Positions 1 through 9,082 of a stretch of DNA of 64,000 nt are shown in pieces. Position 1 is the stretch's first letter, and every line of letters begins with the position of its first letter. The notes under the pieces are model-generated. The model saw only the letters and a list, made by a program, of their open reading frames with translations. It was not told the DNA's origin and ran no database searches. The stretch covers positions 1,049,182 to 1,113,181 of the forward strand of contig NZ_JAJKFK010000003.1 in NCBI RefSeq assembly GCF_021653975.1. The letters are read 5' to 3'. Position numbers and translations under genes: made by a program. Origin of the DNA: Amycolatopsis sp. GM8 (GTDB taxonomy: Bacteria; Actinomycetota; Actinomycetes; Mycobacteriales; Pseudonocardiaceae).

Positions 1-1015
1 CGACCACCCCGTCCGCCTGCCGGCGAAAACGGAGGAGGAACTGTTCGCGTGGAACCGCGAAGCCCGCCTCGCCTACGGCTACGAGGGGCTGAGCCGGTCC
101 GGTCTCGACGCGGTGTTCGACAACCTGGGCTGGGGCGCCTGCGAATCCCGCAACGGCTGGAAGTGGGACGACGTCATCACCGACCTCGGCATGCGCTTCT
201 GCGATTTCGCGCACCAGGACTACGTGCTGCGCGCCGAGTCCGTCGGCGACATCCGGCGCGCGCACGCCGAGGGCAGGCTCGCGGTGGTCGCGGGCCTGGA
301 AGGCGCCGCGCTGATCGAGAACGAGGTCGACCGGCTCGACGTGCTGTACGGGCTGGGCGTGCGCCAGATCGGCGTGGCCTACAGCGACGCGAATTCGCTC
401 GGCGGCGGGCTGCGCGAGCACCGTGACGGCGGGCTGACCTCCTTCGGCCGCAAGGCGGTCCGGCGAATGAACCAGCTCGGCATCGCGATCGACCTCTCGC
501 ATGCCGGCGACCGCACCGCGCTCGACGTCATCGAGGCGAGCGACAAGCCGGTGCTGATCACCCACGCCGGCGCGCGCGGACTGTGGGACACCCCGCGCAT
601 GAAGCCCGACGAGGTCATCCGTGCCTGCGCCGAGTCCGGCGGCGTCATCGGTATCGAGGCCGCGCCGCACACCACGGTCAGCCCGGATCACCGCAGGCAC
701 ACCATCGAGTCGGTGATGGACCACTTCAGGTACTGCGCAGACCTGGTGGGCATCGAGCACGTCGGGTTCGGCCCGGACACCTTCTTCGGCGACCACCTGG
801 GCCTGCACCACGCGATGAGCGAGAAACTCGGCGTCGCCGAAGTCGTCACTTCCGGCCCGCGGTACGAGCCGGTCGAGCACGTCGCGGGGCTGGAGAACCC
901 CGGCGAGTGCTTCCGCAACGTCACCCGCTGGCTGGTCAAGCACGGCTATTCCGATGCCGACATCGTCGCCGTGATCGGCGGAAACGCCCTGCGGGTGCTC
1001 GAAAAGATCTGGTAA
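1..1015 (+). CDS. membrane dipeptidase (peptidase M19), 5' end outside window
   Basis: The reading frame is open from base 2 and shows 337 residues of a protein that would normally be about 370-400 long, so only the N-terminus is missing. M19 enzymes are zinc-dependent dipeptidases of the renal dipeptidase type, with a TIM-barrel fold. Visible family marks are the acidic ligand segment AGLEGA, the two metal-histidine segments DLSHAGD and LITHAGAR, and GFGPDTFFGD near the C-terminus. The usual first metal motif (HxD) would lie to the left of the window. A transporter and an M20 amidohydrolase follow on the same strand, which suggests uptake and hydrolysis of a small amide or dipeptide-like substrate. 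The family is secure and the substrate is unknown. Confidence 0.85.
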   Translation, partial: DHPVRLPAKTEEELFAWNREARLAYGYEGLSRSGLDAVFDNLGWGACESRNGWKWDDVITDLGMRFCDFAHQDYVLRAESVGDIRRAHAEGRLAVVAGLEGAALIENEVDRLDVLYGLGVRQIGVAYSDANSLGGGLREHRDGGLTSFGRKAVRRMNQLGIAIDLSHAGDRTALDVIEASDKPVLITHAGARGLWDTPRMKPDEVIRACAESGGVIGIEAAPHTTVSPDHRRHTIESVMDHFRYCADLVGIEHVGFGPDTFFGDHLGLHHAMSEKLGVAEVVTSGPRYEPVEHVAGLENPGECFRNVTRWLVKHGYSDADIVAVIGGNALRVLEKIW

Positions 1016-1039
1016 GGCCGCACGTCCCCACGCTCCGCC

Positions 1040-1063
1040 ACCCGCGGCGACGAGGCCGCGGGT
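1040..1063. terminator. inverted repeat between dipeptidase and transporter genes
   Basis: ACCCGCGGC, a 6-base loop, then GCCGCGGGT form perfect 9-bp arms 25 bases after the dipeptidase stop. There is no T-tract. It could be an actinobacterial intrinsic terminator or an attenuating hairpin ahead of the transporter at 1095. Confidence 0.4.
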
Positions 1064-1094
1064 CGATGAACCCTGCCCTGGAACCGGAGTTGCC

Positions 1095-2390
1095 ATGCAG
1101 AAGAAAATCCTCGGCGCCGCCATGATCGGCCACACCGTGGAGTCGTTCGACTTCGTCATCTACGGCTATTCGGCGACGATCATCGCCCGGCACTTCTTCC
1201 CCGCCGGGAACCCCACTCTCGCGCTGCTGTCCACATTGGGCGTCTACGGGATCGCGTTCGTCGTGCGGCCGCTGGGCGGGGCGGTGTTCGGCAGCCTGGG
1301 CGACCGGCTCGGCCGTCGCACCGCACTGTCCACAGTGGTCCTGATCATGGCGGTCGCGACCGCGGCGGTCGGGCTCTTGCCGACCTACGCGGTCGCGGGG
1401 ATCGCGGCGCCGCTGCTGTTGCTGGCCTGCCGGCTCGTCCAGGGCCTGTCCATCGGCGCCGAGTACACCAGCGCCGCCTCCTACGTGATGGAGCAGGCGC
1501 CGCCGCACCGGCGCGGGCTGTGGACGAGCGCGGTCGGGAGTGCCACGTTCATCGGCGCGGCACTGGCGTCGTTCCTGTTGCTGGCGCTGCAACTCTCCTC
1601 GGTCGCGGCGTACGCGGACTGGGCGTGGCGGCTGCCGTTCCTGCTCGGCGGGGCGATGGCGCTGATCGGGCTCTACATGCGGCTGCGACTGGAGGAGTCC
1701 AGGACCTTCACCGCGATCGCCGGCCGCGGCGAGACCTCGCCCACCCCGATCCGCGAGTCCTTCCGCAACTGGCGCGTCTTCCTGTTGCTGCTGGCCGTTT
1801 TCTCGCTGCTCGCCGTGGTGTCGCAGAACTTCCTCGGCTACCTGCCGACGTACCTCACGACGACGGGTGGTGTGCCCGCGAAGACCGCCCTCATCTCGAG
1901 CGGGATCGCGCTGGTGCTCTGCGCCGGACTGTCCATTGTGACCGGTGCGCTGTCGGACCGGATCGGCCGGCGGCCGCTGCTGATCGCGGGTGTCGTCGTC
2001 GCGGTGGTGGGCTCGGTGCCCGCGTATCTCGTGGCGGCCGGTGGCTCGCTCGCCAGCACCATCGTCGCCGAGATCCTGCTGGTCATCCCCGCGGCGCTGG
2101 TCGGGATGACGGCCACGATCGCGGCCGTCGAGCTGGTGCCGCCGCGGATCCGCGCGACGAGCACCGCGCTGACCTACAACATCGCCTACGCCGTGTTCGG
2201 CGGCACGGCCCCGCTCGTCGGCGCGCTGCTGACGGCGCGGTTCGGCAAACTGGCGCCAGGCGCGTACATCACCGTACTGGCCGCGCTTTCGCTCGTCGTG
2301 GTGCTGCTCGCGCTGCCCGAGACCCGCGGACGCGCGGCGACCGCACCTGATCTCACCGAGGAGAGGGAGGAATCGTGGCAGGCACAGTGA
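1095..2390 (+). CDS. MFS transporter, metabolite:proton symporter (MHS) type
   Basis: This 431-residue membrane protein should span the membrane 12 times. The conserved loop between helices 2 and 3 is GDRLGRR (residues 69-75), and RLVQGLSIGAEY at about 113-124 is the segment typical of the MHS group (ProP, ShiA, KgtP relatives), which import carboxylates or zwitterions with protons. The ATG has a GGAG upstream. The 3' end overlaps the next gene by 16 bases, so the two are translated together. The neighbours suggest that it imports the substrate of the hydrolases and dehydrogenase encoded beside it. The family is clear and the substrate is not. Confidence 0.85.
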   Translation: MQKKILGAAMIGHTVESFDFVIYGYSATIIARHFFPAGNPTLALLSTLGVYGIAFVVRPLGGAVFGSLGDRLGRRTALSTVVLIMAVATAAVGLLPTYAVAGIAAPLLLLACRLVQGLSIGAEYTSAASYVMEQAPPHRRGLWTSAVGSATFIGAALASFLLLALQLSSVAAYADWAWRLPFLLGGAMALIGLYMRLRLEESRTFTAIAGRGETSPTPIRESFRNWRVFLLLLAVFSLLAVVSQNFLGYLPTYLTTTGGVPAKTALISSGIALVLCAGLSIVTGALSDRIGRRPLLIAGVVVAVVGSVPAYLVAAGGSLASTIVAEILLVIPAALVGMTATIAAVELVPPRIRATSTALTYNIAYAVFGGTAPLVGALLTARFGKLAPGAYITVLAALSLVVVLLALPETRGRAATAPDLTEEREESWQAQ

Positions 2391-3565
2391 AAGACCGGAT
2401 CGCCGCCGAGTTCGCGCGGCACGAACCCGCGCTCGTCGAGCTGTCCCACCACATCGGTGAGCACCCGGAGCTCGCCTTCGAGGAACACAAGACCGCCGCG
2501 GCGATCGTCGACGTGCTGCGCGGCCACGGCGGCTTCGCGATCGAGGAGGGCGTCGGCGGGCTCGCCACCGCCTTCACGGCCACTGCCGGCAACGGGCCGC
2601 TGGTCGTCGGGCTGTGCGCCGAACTCGACGCGCTCCCCGGGATCGGGCACGGCTGCGGGCACAACGTCATCGCGACCAGCGCGCTCGGCGCGGCGCTCGC
2701 GCTCGCCCCGCTGGCCGATGAGCTGGGCCTGACGGTGCGGCTGCTCGGCACCCCCGCGGAAGAGCGCGGCGCCGGCAAGGCGATCCTGTTGCGGGAAGGC
2801 GTTTTCGACGGGCTGCACGCCGCGCTGATGGTGCACCCGACGCTCAAGGACATGGCCACCCCGCACATCCGCGCGCTCGGGCACTGGTCCCTGGAGTACC
2901 ACGGGCGCACCGGGCACGCGTCACGGCCGTTCGACGCGCTCAACGCCGCCGACGCGGTCACCGTCGCGCAGGTCGCGATCGGCTTGCTGCGCCAGCAGAT
3001 CAAGGACTCCGACCGCATCCACACCGTCGTGAAGGAGGCCGGGACCGCGGTCAACGTCATCCCCGGCCACGCCGTCGCCGAGGTCGTCGTCCGCTCCGGC
3101 ACGCTGGCCGAGGTCGAGACGCTGTGGGAGCGGGTGCGGGCCTGCTTCGAGGCCGGCGCGCTCGCCACCGGCACCCGCCTGGAGATCAGCGAACCGCTGA
3201 TGTGGCTCAACGGGTTCCGCCACGACACCGAGCTGGCCGGGCTGTTCCAGGCGAACGCCGAGGACCTCGGCCGGACCTTCCCCGACTACGCCGACCGCTC
3301 GCTGGGCTCGACCGACATGGCCGAGGTGTCCGTGCATATGCCGGCGATCCACCCGGTGCTGTCGTTCGACCGGCCGCCCGAGGAAGGCAACCACACGGCG
3401 GCGTTCGCGCGCGCCGCGTGCGGGCCCGAGGGCGACCGCGCGCTCCACGACGGCGGGCTCGCGCTCGCGTGGACCGTCGCCGACGCCGCCCAGGACGACC
3501 GGGTCCGCGACCGGCTCACCGAGAACGGCCCGTTCACCTGGGCGGATTCAGGAGGGAAGCGATGA
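2375..3565 (+). CDS. M20 family metallo-amidohydrolase
   Basis: The 396-residue protein matches the M20D group (AbgB, IAA-amino acid hydrolase and Xaa-Arg dipeptidase relatives), cytoplasmic dinuclear-metal amidohydrolases. The metal-site segment GLCAELDALPGIGHGCGHN (about residues 79-97) and GTPAEERGAGK (acid/base region) are visible, followed by a dimerisation domain that starts near YHGRTGHAS. The GTG start follows a GGAGAGGGAGG-like purine stretch inside the transporter gene, giving a 16-base overlap. The stop overlaps the next ATG as ATGA. Cleavage of an N-acyl or N-aroyl amino acid is plausible, but the sequence does not fix the substrate. Confidence 0.85.
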   Translation: MAGTVKDRIAAEFARHEPALVELSHHIGEHPELAFEEHKTAAAIVDVLRGHGGFAIEEGVGGLATAFTATAGNGPLVVGLCAELDALPGIGHGCGHNVIATSALGAALALAPLADELGLTVRLLGTPAEERGAGKAILLREGVFDGLHAALMVHPTLKDMATPHIRALGHWSLEYHGRTGHASRPFDALNAADAVTVAQVAIGLLRQQIKDSDRIHTVVKEAGTAVNVIPGHAVAEVVVRSGTLAEVETLWERVRACFEAGALATGTRLEISEPLMWLNGFRHDTELAGLFQANAEDLGRTFPDYADRSLGSTDMAEVSVHMPAIHPVLSFDRPPEEGNHTAAFARAACGPEGDRALHDGGLALAWTVADAAQDDRVRDRLTENGPFTWADSGGKR

Positions 3566-4596
3566 AAGCGGCACAGATCTCCGGGTTCGGCGGACCCGAG
3601 ATGTTCCGGCTGACCGAGGTGCCCACGCCTTCGGCGGGCCCCGGCGAGGTCCTGATCCGCTTGCGCGCGGCCGGGTTGAACCGGGCCGACATCAACATCC
3701 GGGAAGGCCGGTTCGCCGAGTCCCCGCCCCCGCCGATGACCCTCGGCGTCGAAGGCGCCGGTGAGGTCGCCGCGCTCGGCGAGGGTGTCACCGCGTTCAC
3801 CGTGGGCGACCGGGTCGCGATCAACCCCATGAAGTTCTGCGCGCAGTGCCCGCCCTGTCTCGACGGCCGTGACAGCGAATGCCTCCACATGCGGGTGGTG
3901 GGTGAACATTTCGACGGGACGTACGCGCAGTACATCGCGCTCCCGGAACGCCTGCTCATCCCGGCGCCCGAGCGCCTGGGCTACCACGAACTCGCCGTCG
4001 GGATCGTCCCGTACATGACGGCCTGGCACATGCTCAAGACCCGTGGGCAGGTCCGGGCCGGTGAGACGGTGCTCGTCGTCGGCGCGGGCAGCGGGGTCGG
4101 GACGGCGGCGGTCCAGGTCGCGAAAGCGTTGGGCGCCAAGGTGATCGCGACGACGAGCAGTGACCGCAAGCAGGAGCAGGTCCGCGCGCTGGGGGCCGAC
4201 GAGGTGGTCGACTACCGCGCCGAGCCGGACTTCCACGAAGCGGTCCGCAAGCTCACCGGTGGCGCCGGCGCCGATGTCGTGCACGAGACCGTCGGGGCCG
4301 CCACCGTGCAGAAGTCGATCCTCGCCGCCCGCCACGGCGGACGGGTGCTCGGCATGGGCTCGCACACCGGGCGGACCGCGGAGATCGACCTGTGGAGCCT
4401 CTACCGGCGGGAGATCACCTTCCTCGGCTGCCACCTGTCCAACCGCGCCGAGATCGCCGAGTTCCTGCCGCTGCTGGCGGACGGTTCGCTGACACCGGTC
4501 ATCGACTCGGTCTACCCGTTCGACGCCGCGGTCGAGGCACAGGCCCGGCTCGACGCGCCGGACCGGTTCGGGAAGGTGGTGCTCTCGATTGACTGA
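3562..4596 (+). CDS. zinc-binding alcohol dehydrogenase / quinone oxidoreductase-like protein
   Basis: This is a 344-residue medium-chain dehydrogenase/reductase. The GroES-like half carries the four-cysteine structural zinc lobe (CAQC, CLDG, then SEC). The usual catalytic-zinc cysteine of true alcohol dehydrogenases is replaced in NRADIN, as in quinone oxidoreductase relatives. The Rossmann half has VGAGSGVGTAAVQVAKALG for NAD(P)H. The ATG sits in a 4-bp overlap with the amidohydrolase stop and has the strong site AGGAGG at 3550-3555. It belongs to the same operon as the transporter and amidohydrolase. The redox substrate is unknown. Confidence 0.85.
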   Translation: MKAAQISGFGGPEMFRLTEVPTPSAGPGEVLIRLRAAGLNRADINIREGRFAESPPPPMTLGVEGAGEVAALGEGVTAFTVGDRVAINPMKFCAQCPPCLDGRDSECLHMRVVGEHFDGTYAQYIALPERLLIPAPERLGYHELAVGIVPYMTAWHMLKTRGQVRAGETVLVVGAGSGVGTAAVQVAKALGAKVIATTSSDRKQEQVRALGADEVVDYRAEPDFHEAVRKLTGGAGADVVHETVGAATVQKSILAARHGGRVLGMGSHTGRTAEIDLWSLYRREITFLGCHLSNRAEIAEFLPLLADGSLTPVIDSVYPFDAAVEAQARLDAPDRFGKVVLSID

Positions 4597-4663
4597 GACA
4601 GCGCAAGCCCCTGCTAGGCTGTCCTGCAGCGTGGAACGACCCGTTCGAGCGGAGGAGTCGGCG

Positions 4664-5437
4664 ATGGCGCGGCCGGAGGCCAGCAAGGGGATCAGCAGCG
4701 TGCTGAGCACCCTGCAGGTACTGGAGGTTGTCGCGCAGCGCCAGCCGATCGGGGTGTCCGAGCTGGCCCGCGTCACCGGCATGCCCAAGAGCAGCGTCCA
4801 CCGGTGCCTGGTCACCCTGCGCGAGGCGGGGTGGCTGCGGATCGTCGACCCGGAGCGGGTCGCGTGGGGCGTCACCAGCAAGCCGCTCGACATCGGCCTG
4901 ATCGGTTCCGGTGAGCAGAGCCTCCGGGATGTCGCGCGCCCGCACATCGAGGCGCTTCGCGACGCCACCAACGAAACCGTCCACCTCACCATCCGCGACG
5001 GCGCCTCGCTGACGATCATCCTGCGCGAGGACTGCCAGCAGGCCGTGCGGACGTACGTCGAGATCGGCACCCGCGCGCCGATGCACGCCACGTCGTGCGG
5101 CCTAGCGGTGCTCGCCAAGCTCGACGACGACGAGGCCGAGAGCGTGCTGAACCGTGGTCTGGACCGGTACACCGGAGGCACCCAGACGTCGCTCGTGCAG
5201 GTGCGGCAGGAGATCCGCCGGACCCGCGCGCGGGGCTTCGCCGTCAACGACAAATCGTGGTGGCGCCCGGAGGTCTGCGCGATCGGCGCCGCCGTCGTGA
5301 ACTCGCTCGGCCGTCCCGTCGGCGCGCTCGCGATCTCGGTGCCCGCCAGCCGGTTCGACCGCGACAACATCGCGGGCTACGGCGAGCACGCCGTGAAAAC
5401 GGCGACCGCGATCTCGGAATCACTGATCAGTCACTGA
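4664..5437 (+). CDS. IclR family transcriptional regulator
   Basis: The protein is 257 residues when started at the ATG at 4664, which has GGAGGAG 7 bases upstream. A longer frame from 4589 has no comparable site. The N-terminal winged helix-turn-helix (ISSVLSTLQVLEVVAQRQ, then VSELARVTGMPKSSVHRC) is followed by the GAF-like effector domain normal for IclR, with HATSCGLAVLA in the ligand-binding region. IclR proteins sense small carboxylates or aromatic acids and act on adjacent catabolic operons. Its place between the hydrolase/dehydrogenase operon and the 2-oxoacid dehydrogenase genes makes either one a likely target. Confidence 0.9.
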   Translation: MARPEASKGISSVLSTLQVLEVVAQRQPIGVSELARVTGMPKSSVHRCLVTLREAGWLRIVDPERVAWGVTSKPLDIGLIGSGEQSLRDVARPHIEALRDATNETVHLTIRDGASLTIILREDCQQAVRTYVEIGTRAPMHATSCGLAVLAKLDDDEAESVLNRGLDRYTGGTQTSLVQVRQEIRRTRARGFAVNDKSWWRPEVCAIGAAVVNSLGRPVGALAISVPASRFDRDNIAGYGEHAVKTATAISESLISH

Positions 5438-5474
5438 TCGAGGGCCCGCGCCGAGCGGGACCTCCTCACACGTT

Positions 5475-5502
5475 CGTCACCCCGGCGACCACCGGCGTGA
5501 CG
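5475..5502. promoter_or_regulatory. near-perfect inverted repeat between IclR gene and E1 genes
   Basis: CGTCACCCCGG, the spacer CGACCA, then CCGGCGTGACG form 11-bp arms with a single mismatch. It lies 37 bases after the regulator stop and 65 bases before the E1 alpha start. It could be a terminator for the IclR gene or an operator for the E1 operon. The lack of a T-run slightly favours an operator. Confidence 0.4.
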
Positions 5503-5567
5503 GCGCAATCCGGGCGAGCCCACATCCAGGGCGCCCGCCCGTTCTCACCCCTCGTGGAGGACCTCCC

Positions 5568-6623
5568 ATGGAACCCGTGCGACTACTCGCCCCCGACGGC
5601 ACCCTGACCCCGGACCCCCGCTGGCCTCTGGACGTCACGCCACAGCTGTGCCGCGACTTCTACCGGCGCATGTCGCTGGCCCGGAGCTTCGACAACGAAG
5701 CCCTTGCGCTGCAACGACAAGGTGAGCTCGGCCTGTGGCTGCAGTCGCTCGGGCAGGAGGCCTCGCAGATCGGGTCGATCACCGCGTTGCGCGCGGACGA
5801 CTACGTGTTCCCCACCTACCGCGAACACGCCGCCGCGTTGTGCCGCGGCATCACGCCGGCGGAACTGCTGGTGCAGTGGCGCGGGAACACCCACAGCGGC
5901 TGGGATCCCGCCCGGTACCACTTCCACATCTGCACGCTCGTCCTCGCCGCACAGCTCCCCCACGCGACCGGCTACGCCATGGGCGTGCAGCGCGACGGTT
6001 CCGGCGAGATCGTCACCGCCTATTTCGGCGACGGTTCGGCCAGCCAGGGTGAGGCCAACGAGGCGTTCAACTGGGCCGCGGCCACCGAGGTGCCGCTGTT
6101 GTTCTTCTGCCAGAACAACCAGTGGGCGATCTCGACCCCGTCGCGGACCCAGATGCGCGCCCCGCTGCACCAGCGTGCCGCGGGTTTCGGCCTGGACGCC
6201 CACCTCGTCGACGGCAACGACGTCCTCGCCGTGCACGCGGTCACGAGCGCCGTCGCCGCGCAGATCCGCGCGGGCGGTGGTCCGGCGTTGATCGAGGCGC
6301 TCACCTACCGGATGGCCGGGCACAGCACGTCGGATGATCCCGGGCGCTACCGCACTCCGAGTGAGCTGGACAGCTGGACCACGCGCGATCCGATCGCGCG
6401 GCTGGAGTCGTTGATGACCGCGCGGGGCTGGCTCGACGACGACTTCCGCGCCGAGGTCGAGGCCGAATGTTCGGACCTGGCCGCGCAGACACGGAAGGTC
6501 TGCCGCGAGCTCCCGCTCGACGACGTCTCCAGTCTGTTCGGGACGGTGCTGGCGGAGGAAACCCCCTTGCTCGCACAGGAACGTCACCGGCACGAGGCAC
6601 TCACTGCCTCCTTTGTGGACTGA
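5568..6623 (+). CDS. 2-oxoacid dehydrogenase E1 component, alpha subunit (ThDP-dependent)
   Basis: At 351 residues it has the usual length for the alpha chain of pyruvate, branched-chain or acetoin dehydrogenase E1. The ThDP-binding motif begins GDGSASQGEANE (about 154-165) and ends at CQNNQWA (about 181-187). The conserved YREH segment and the phosphorylation-loop-like GHSTSDDPGRYR are present. The ATG follows GTGGAGGACC. It pairs with the beta subunit 13 bases downstream. No lipoyl acyltransferase (E2) gene follows, so the complex is incomplete locally. The substrate is uncertain. Confidence 0.9.
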   Translation: MEPVRLLAPDGTLTPDPRWPLDVTPQLCRDFYRRMSLARSFDNEALALQRQGELGLWLQSLGQEASQIGSITALRADDYVFPTYREHAAALCRGITPAELLVQWRGNTHSGWDPARYHFHICTLVLAAQLPHATGYAMGVQRDGSGEIVTAYFGDGSASQGEANEAFNWAAATEVPLLFFCQNNQWAISTPSRTQMRAPLHQRAAGFGLDAHLVDGNDVLAVHAVTSAVAAQIRAGGGPALIEALTYRMAGHSTSDDPGRYRTPSELDSWTTRDPIARLESLMTARGWLDDDFRAEVEAECSDLAAQTRKVCRELPLDDVSSLFGTVLAEETPLLAQERHRHEALTASFVD

Positions 6624-6636
6624 AGGGAAACGGGAC

Positions 6637-7614
6637 ATGCCTGTGCTCACCCTGTCCAAGGCGATCAACACCGGACTGCGCCGATCCCTGGAGGACGATC
6701 CGAAGGTCGTCGTCATGGGGCAGGACGTCGGCGGACTCGGCGGCGTCTTCCGGGTCACCGACGGCCTGCAGAAGGACTTCGGCGCCGACCGCGTGATCGA
6801 CACCCCGCTCGCCGAGGCCAGCATCGTCGGCACCGCGATCGGCCTGGCCCTGCGCGGCTACCGGCCGGTGTGCGAGATCCAGTTCGACGGGTTCGTGTAC
6901 CCGGCGTTCAGCCAGATCGTCTCGCAGCTCGCCAAGATCCGCGCCCGCAGCGGCGGGAAACTCGCGGTGCCCGTGGTGATCCGCATCCCGGTCGGCGGCG
7001 GCATCGGCGCGGTCGAGCACCACAGCGAGTCCAACGAGGCCTACTTCGCCCACACGGCCGGGCTGCGCGTGGTGTGCTGCTCGAACCCGCACGACGGGCA
7101 CTGGATGCTGCGCCGGGCACTGACCGCGGCCGATCCGGTGATCTTCTACGAGCCCAAACGCCGGTACTGGACCAAGGACGAGGTCGCCGAGGGCCCGGAG
7201 CACGTCCTGCCGCTCGACCGCGCGCGGATCCTGCGTCCCGGCACCGATCTCACCCTGCTGACGTACGGCGGAATGGTCCAGACCTGCTTGCAGGCCGCCG
7301 AAACCGCCGCGGCGGAGGGCCACGACCTCGAAGTCATCGACCTGCGCTCGCTGTCCCCGCTCGACCTCGCGACGATCGCCGAGTCGGTCGACCGCACCGG
7401 CCGCTGCGTCGTCGCCCACGAGGCCCCCACGTTCGGCGGCCTCGGCGCCGAGATCGGCACGTCGGTCACCGAAAGCTGTTTCTACCACCTGGAAGCGCCG
7501 GTACTGCGGGTCGGCGGGTTCAACACCCCGTACCCGCCGGCGAAATACGAGGACCAGTACCTGCCCGACCTCGACCGCGTCCTCGACGCCGTCGACCGAT
7601 CCCTGGCCTGGTGA
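6637..7614 (+). CDS. 2-oxoacid dehydrogenase E1 component, beta subunit
   Basis: This 325-residue protein is the transketolase-like beta chain that pairs with the alpha subunit. It shows RVTDGLQKDFGADRV, DTPLAEASIVGTAIGLALRG and the C-terminal transketolase domain with PTFGGLGAEIGTSV. I chose the ATG at 6637 because AAGGGA lies 9 bases upstream and the protein then starts MPVLTLSKAINTGL, as family members do. Its stop overlaps the GTG of the next gene (GTGA). With E1 alpha it would decarboxylate a 2-oxoacid onto a lipoyl carrier supplied from elsewhere. Confidence 0.9.
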   Translation: MPVLTLSKAINTGLRRSLEDDPKVVVMGQDVGGLGGVFRVTDGLQKDFGADRVIDTPLAEASIVGTAIGLALRGYRPVCEIQFDGFVYPAFSQIVSQLAKIRARSGGKLAVPVVIRIPVGGGIGAVEHHSESNEAYFAHTAGLRVVCCSNPHDGHWMLRRALTAADPVIFYEPKRRYWTKDEVAEGPEHVLPLDRARILRPGTDLTLLTYGGMVQTCLQAAETAAAEGHDLEVIDLRSLSPLDLATIAESVDRTGRCVVAHEAPTFGGLGAEIGTSVTESCFYHLEAPVLRVGGFNTPYPPAKYEDQYLPDLDRVLDAVDRSLAW

Positions 7615-8147
7615 CCGCAGCCATGACCGAGCGGATCGACCGGTGCACCGTGGTCGGCCACTCGCTCGGTGGCGCGGTCGGCGTGGAACTCGCCCGGCTT
7701 CACCCCGAACGCGTCACGCACGTCATCGGCCTCGACTCGCTGCATTTCCTGTACCTGTACCCCAAACTGCCGGCGGCCGAGATCGAAGCGGTGTTCGACC
7801 CGATCGCGCGGGACGTCCCGGCGGGCGTGCGCGGGCTGGTTACCCAGGGGTCGGTCGAAAGCACCGATCCGGCGCTCGGGGAGGAGATCTTCGAGGTGAT
7901 GTCGAGCGTCCGCCTCCCCGCGGGGCTGGCGACGTTGCGCGGGCTCCTGGATTGGGACATGGACAGCGCGCTGCGCACGACAAGCCAGCCGATCACGGTT
8001 TTCGCGGCGCGTCCCCTGTACGACGACGAGGCGGAACGCCGCTACGGCAACCGGATCACGTTCGTCCCCGTCGATCTCGGCGGGCACTTCTTCTACCTGG
8101 AGCAACCCGAAGGGACGGCCCGGCTCGTGGCGGCAGTGCTTCCTTAG
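7611..8147 (+). pseudogene. N-terminally truncated alpha/beta hydrolase, coupled to E1 beta
   Basis: The frame gives at most 178 residues and begins only about 15 residues before the nucleophile elbow GHSLGG. A full alpha/beta hydrolase has 80-100 residues before that point, carrying the first beta strands and the HG oxyanion segment, and these are absent. The distal half is intact, ending with the expected GGHFFYLEQPEG histidine region. The GTG at 7611 overlaps the E1 beta stop (GTGA), and ATG 7623 is an alternative. Some acetoin dehydrogenase E2 proteins are a lipoyl domain fused to an alpha/beta hydrolase, so this may be the remains of such an E2. It may equally be a truncated stand-alone esterase. 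It is probably inactive. Confidence 0.6.
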
Positions 8148-9034
8148 GCGTCCTTCGGGCCATCGATGGCGGCGCACAGCAACAGGTCGCGCAGTGCGAC
8201 GGCGGTGTCCGACGGCTCGGCGGGGGTGAGGACGACCTGGTCGGCGGTGGTCGACGGACCGGTGAGCGGGATGACGCGCAGGCCGGGCGGCTGGTGGTCG
8301 AGCGCGGATTCGACGGTGATGCCGATGCCCGTTCCCGCGGCGACATGCGCGGCGATGGCCTGCACGCTGTCGGCGGTCCTGATGATGCGCAGGTCGGCTC
8401 CGCTGATGTGGAAGGCGGACAAAAGGCGGTCGCAGAGCCCGCTGTTGAGCTGGCGGGGCCAGGTGAGCAGGCCGGTGGTGGACAGTTCGGACGCGCTGAG
8501 CTCGGCACGCGCGGCGAACGGGTGGGCCTCGGGGACGAGCGCCATGAACCGCTCGGTGGACAGTACTCTCGTGCGGACGTCCGTGGTGTTCGTGGTCGCC
8601 AAGCCGATGCCCAGCCCGATCGTCTCCGCTCGCAGCGCGGTGAGCTGGGCCGTGGTCGGCATGGGCGGCACGATGGCCAGGCCGGGGAAACGGTCGCGCA
8701 GTCGCGGCAGGCAGCGCAGCAGCAGGTGGCGGGCGGTGTATTCGGCGTGGGCGACGACGAGTGTGGCGCGGGTTCGGTCGCCGGCGGCCAGAGCCCCTCC
8801 ACGCTGCTGGAAACGGCGCAGCTGGGCCAAAGTGGCGTGCGCGTCGGGCAGCAGCGCCTCGCCGAGATCGGTCAGTACCACCCGGCGGCTGGTGCGATGG
8901 AACAGCCGACCGCCCACGGTGTTCTCCATGCGCCTGATGGCGTCGCTGACGGTGGGCTGTCCCCGGTGCAGCCGCGCCGCGGCCCGTCCGAAGTGGAGCT
9001 CCTCCGCGACCGCGATGAACACCTCGAGTTCCAT
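8144..9034 (-). CDS. LysR family transcriptional regulator
   Basis: The protein is 296 residues when started at MELEVFIAVAEELHF. It has the N-terminal LysR helix-turn-helix (FGRAAARLHRGQPTVSDAIR) and the periplasmic-binding-like effector domain. Its stop codon shares bases with the stop of the convergent hydrolase remnant. Only 48 bases separate its start from the divergently transcribed oxidoreductase at 9083, the classic LysR arrangement in which the regulator represses itself and activates its neighbour. A GTG at 9043 is a second possible start. Confidence 0.9.
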   Translation of the reverse strand: MELEVFIAVAEELHFGRAAARLHRGQPTVSDAIRRMENTVGGRLFHRTSRRVVLTDLGEALLPDAHATLAQLRRFQQRGGALAAGDRTRATLVVAHAEYTARHLLLRCLPRLRDRFPGLAIVPPMPTTAQLTALRAETIGLGIGLATTNTTDVRTRVLSTERFMALVPEAHPFAARAELSASELSTTGLLTWPRQLNSGLCDRLLSAFHISGADLRIIRTADSVQAIAAHVAAGTGIGITVESALDHQPPGLRVIPLTGPSTTADQVVLTPAEPSDTAVALRDLLLCAAIDGPKDA

Positions 9035-9082
9035 CCTGTCCACAGGAACAGTTTCCCCAAGATCGGAATCGGTGAAGAACAC

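Noticed and set aside
3286..5370. 694-codon open frame on the minus strand
   Set aside because: It lies antisense to the alcohol dehydrogenase and IclR genes, has the Arg/Asp/His-rich composition of a G+C-driven shadow frame and shows no family motif.
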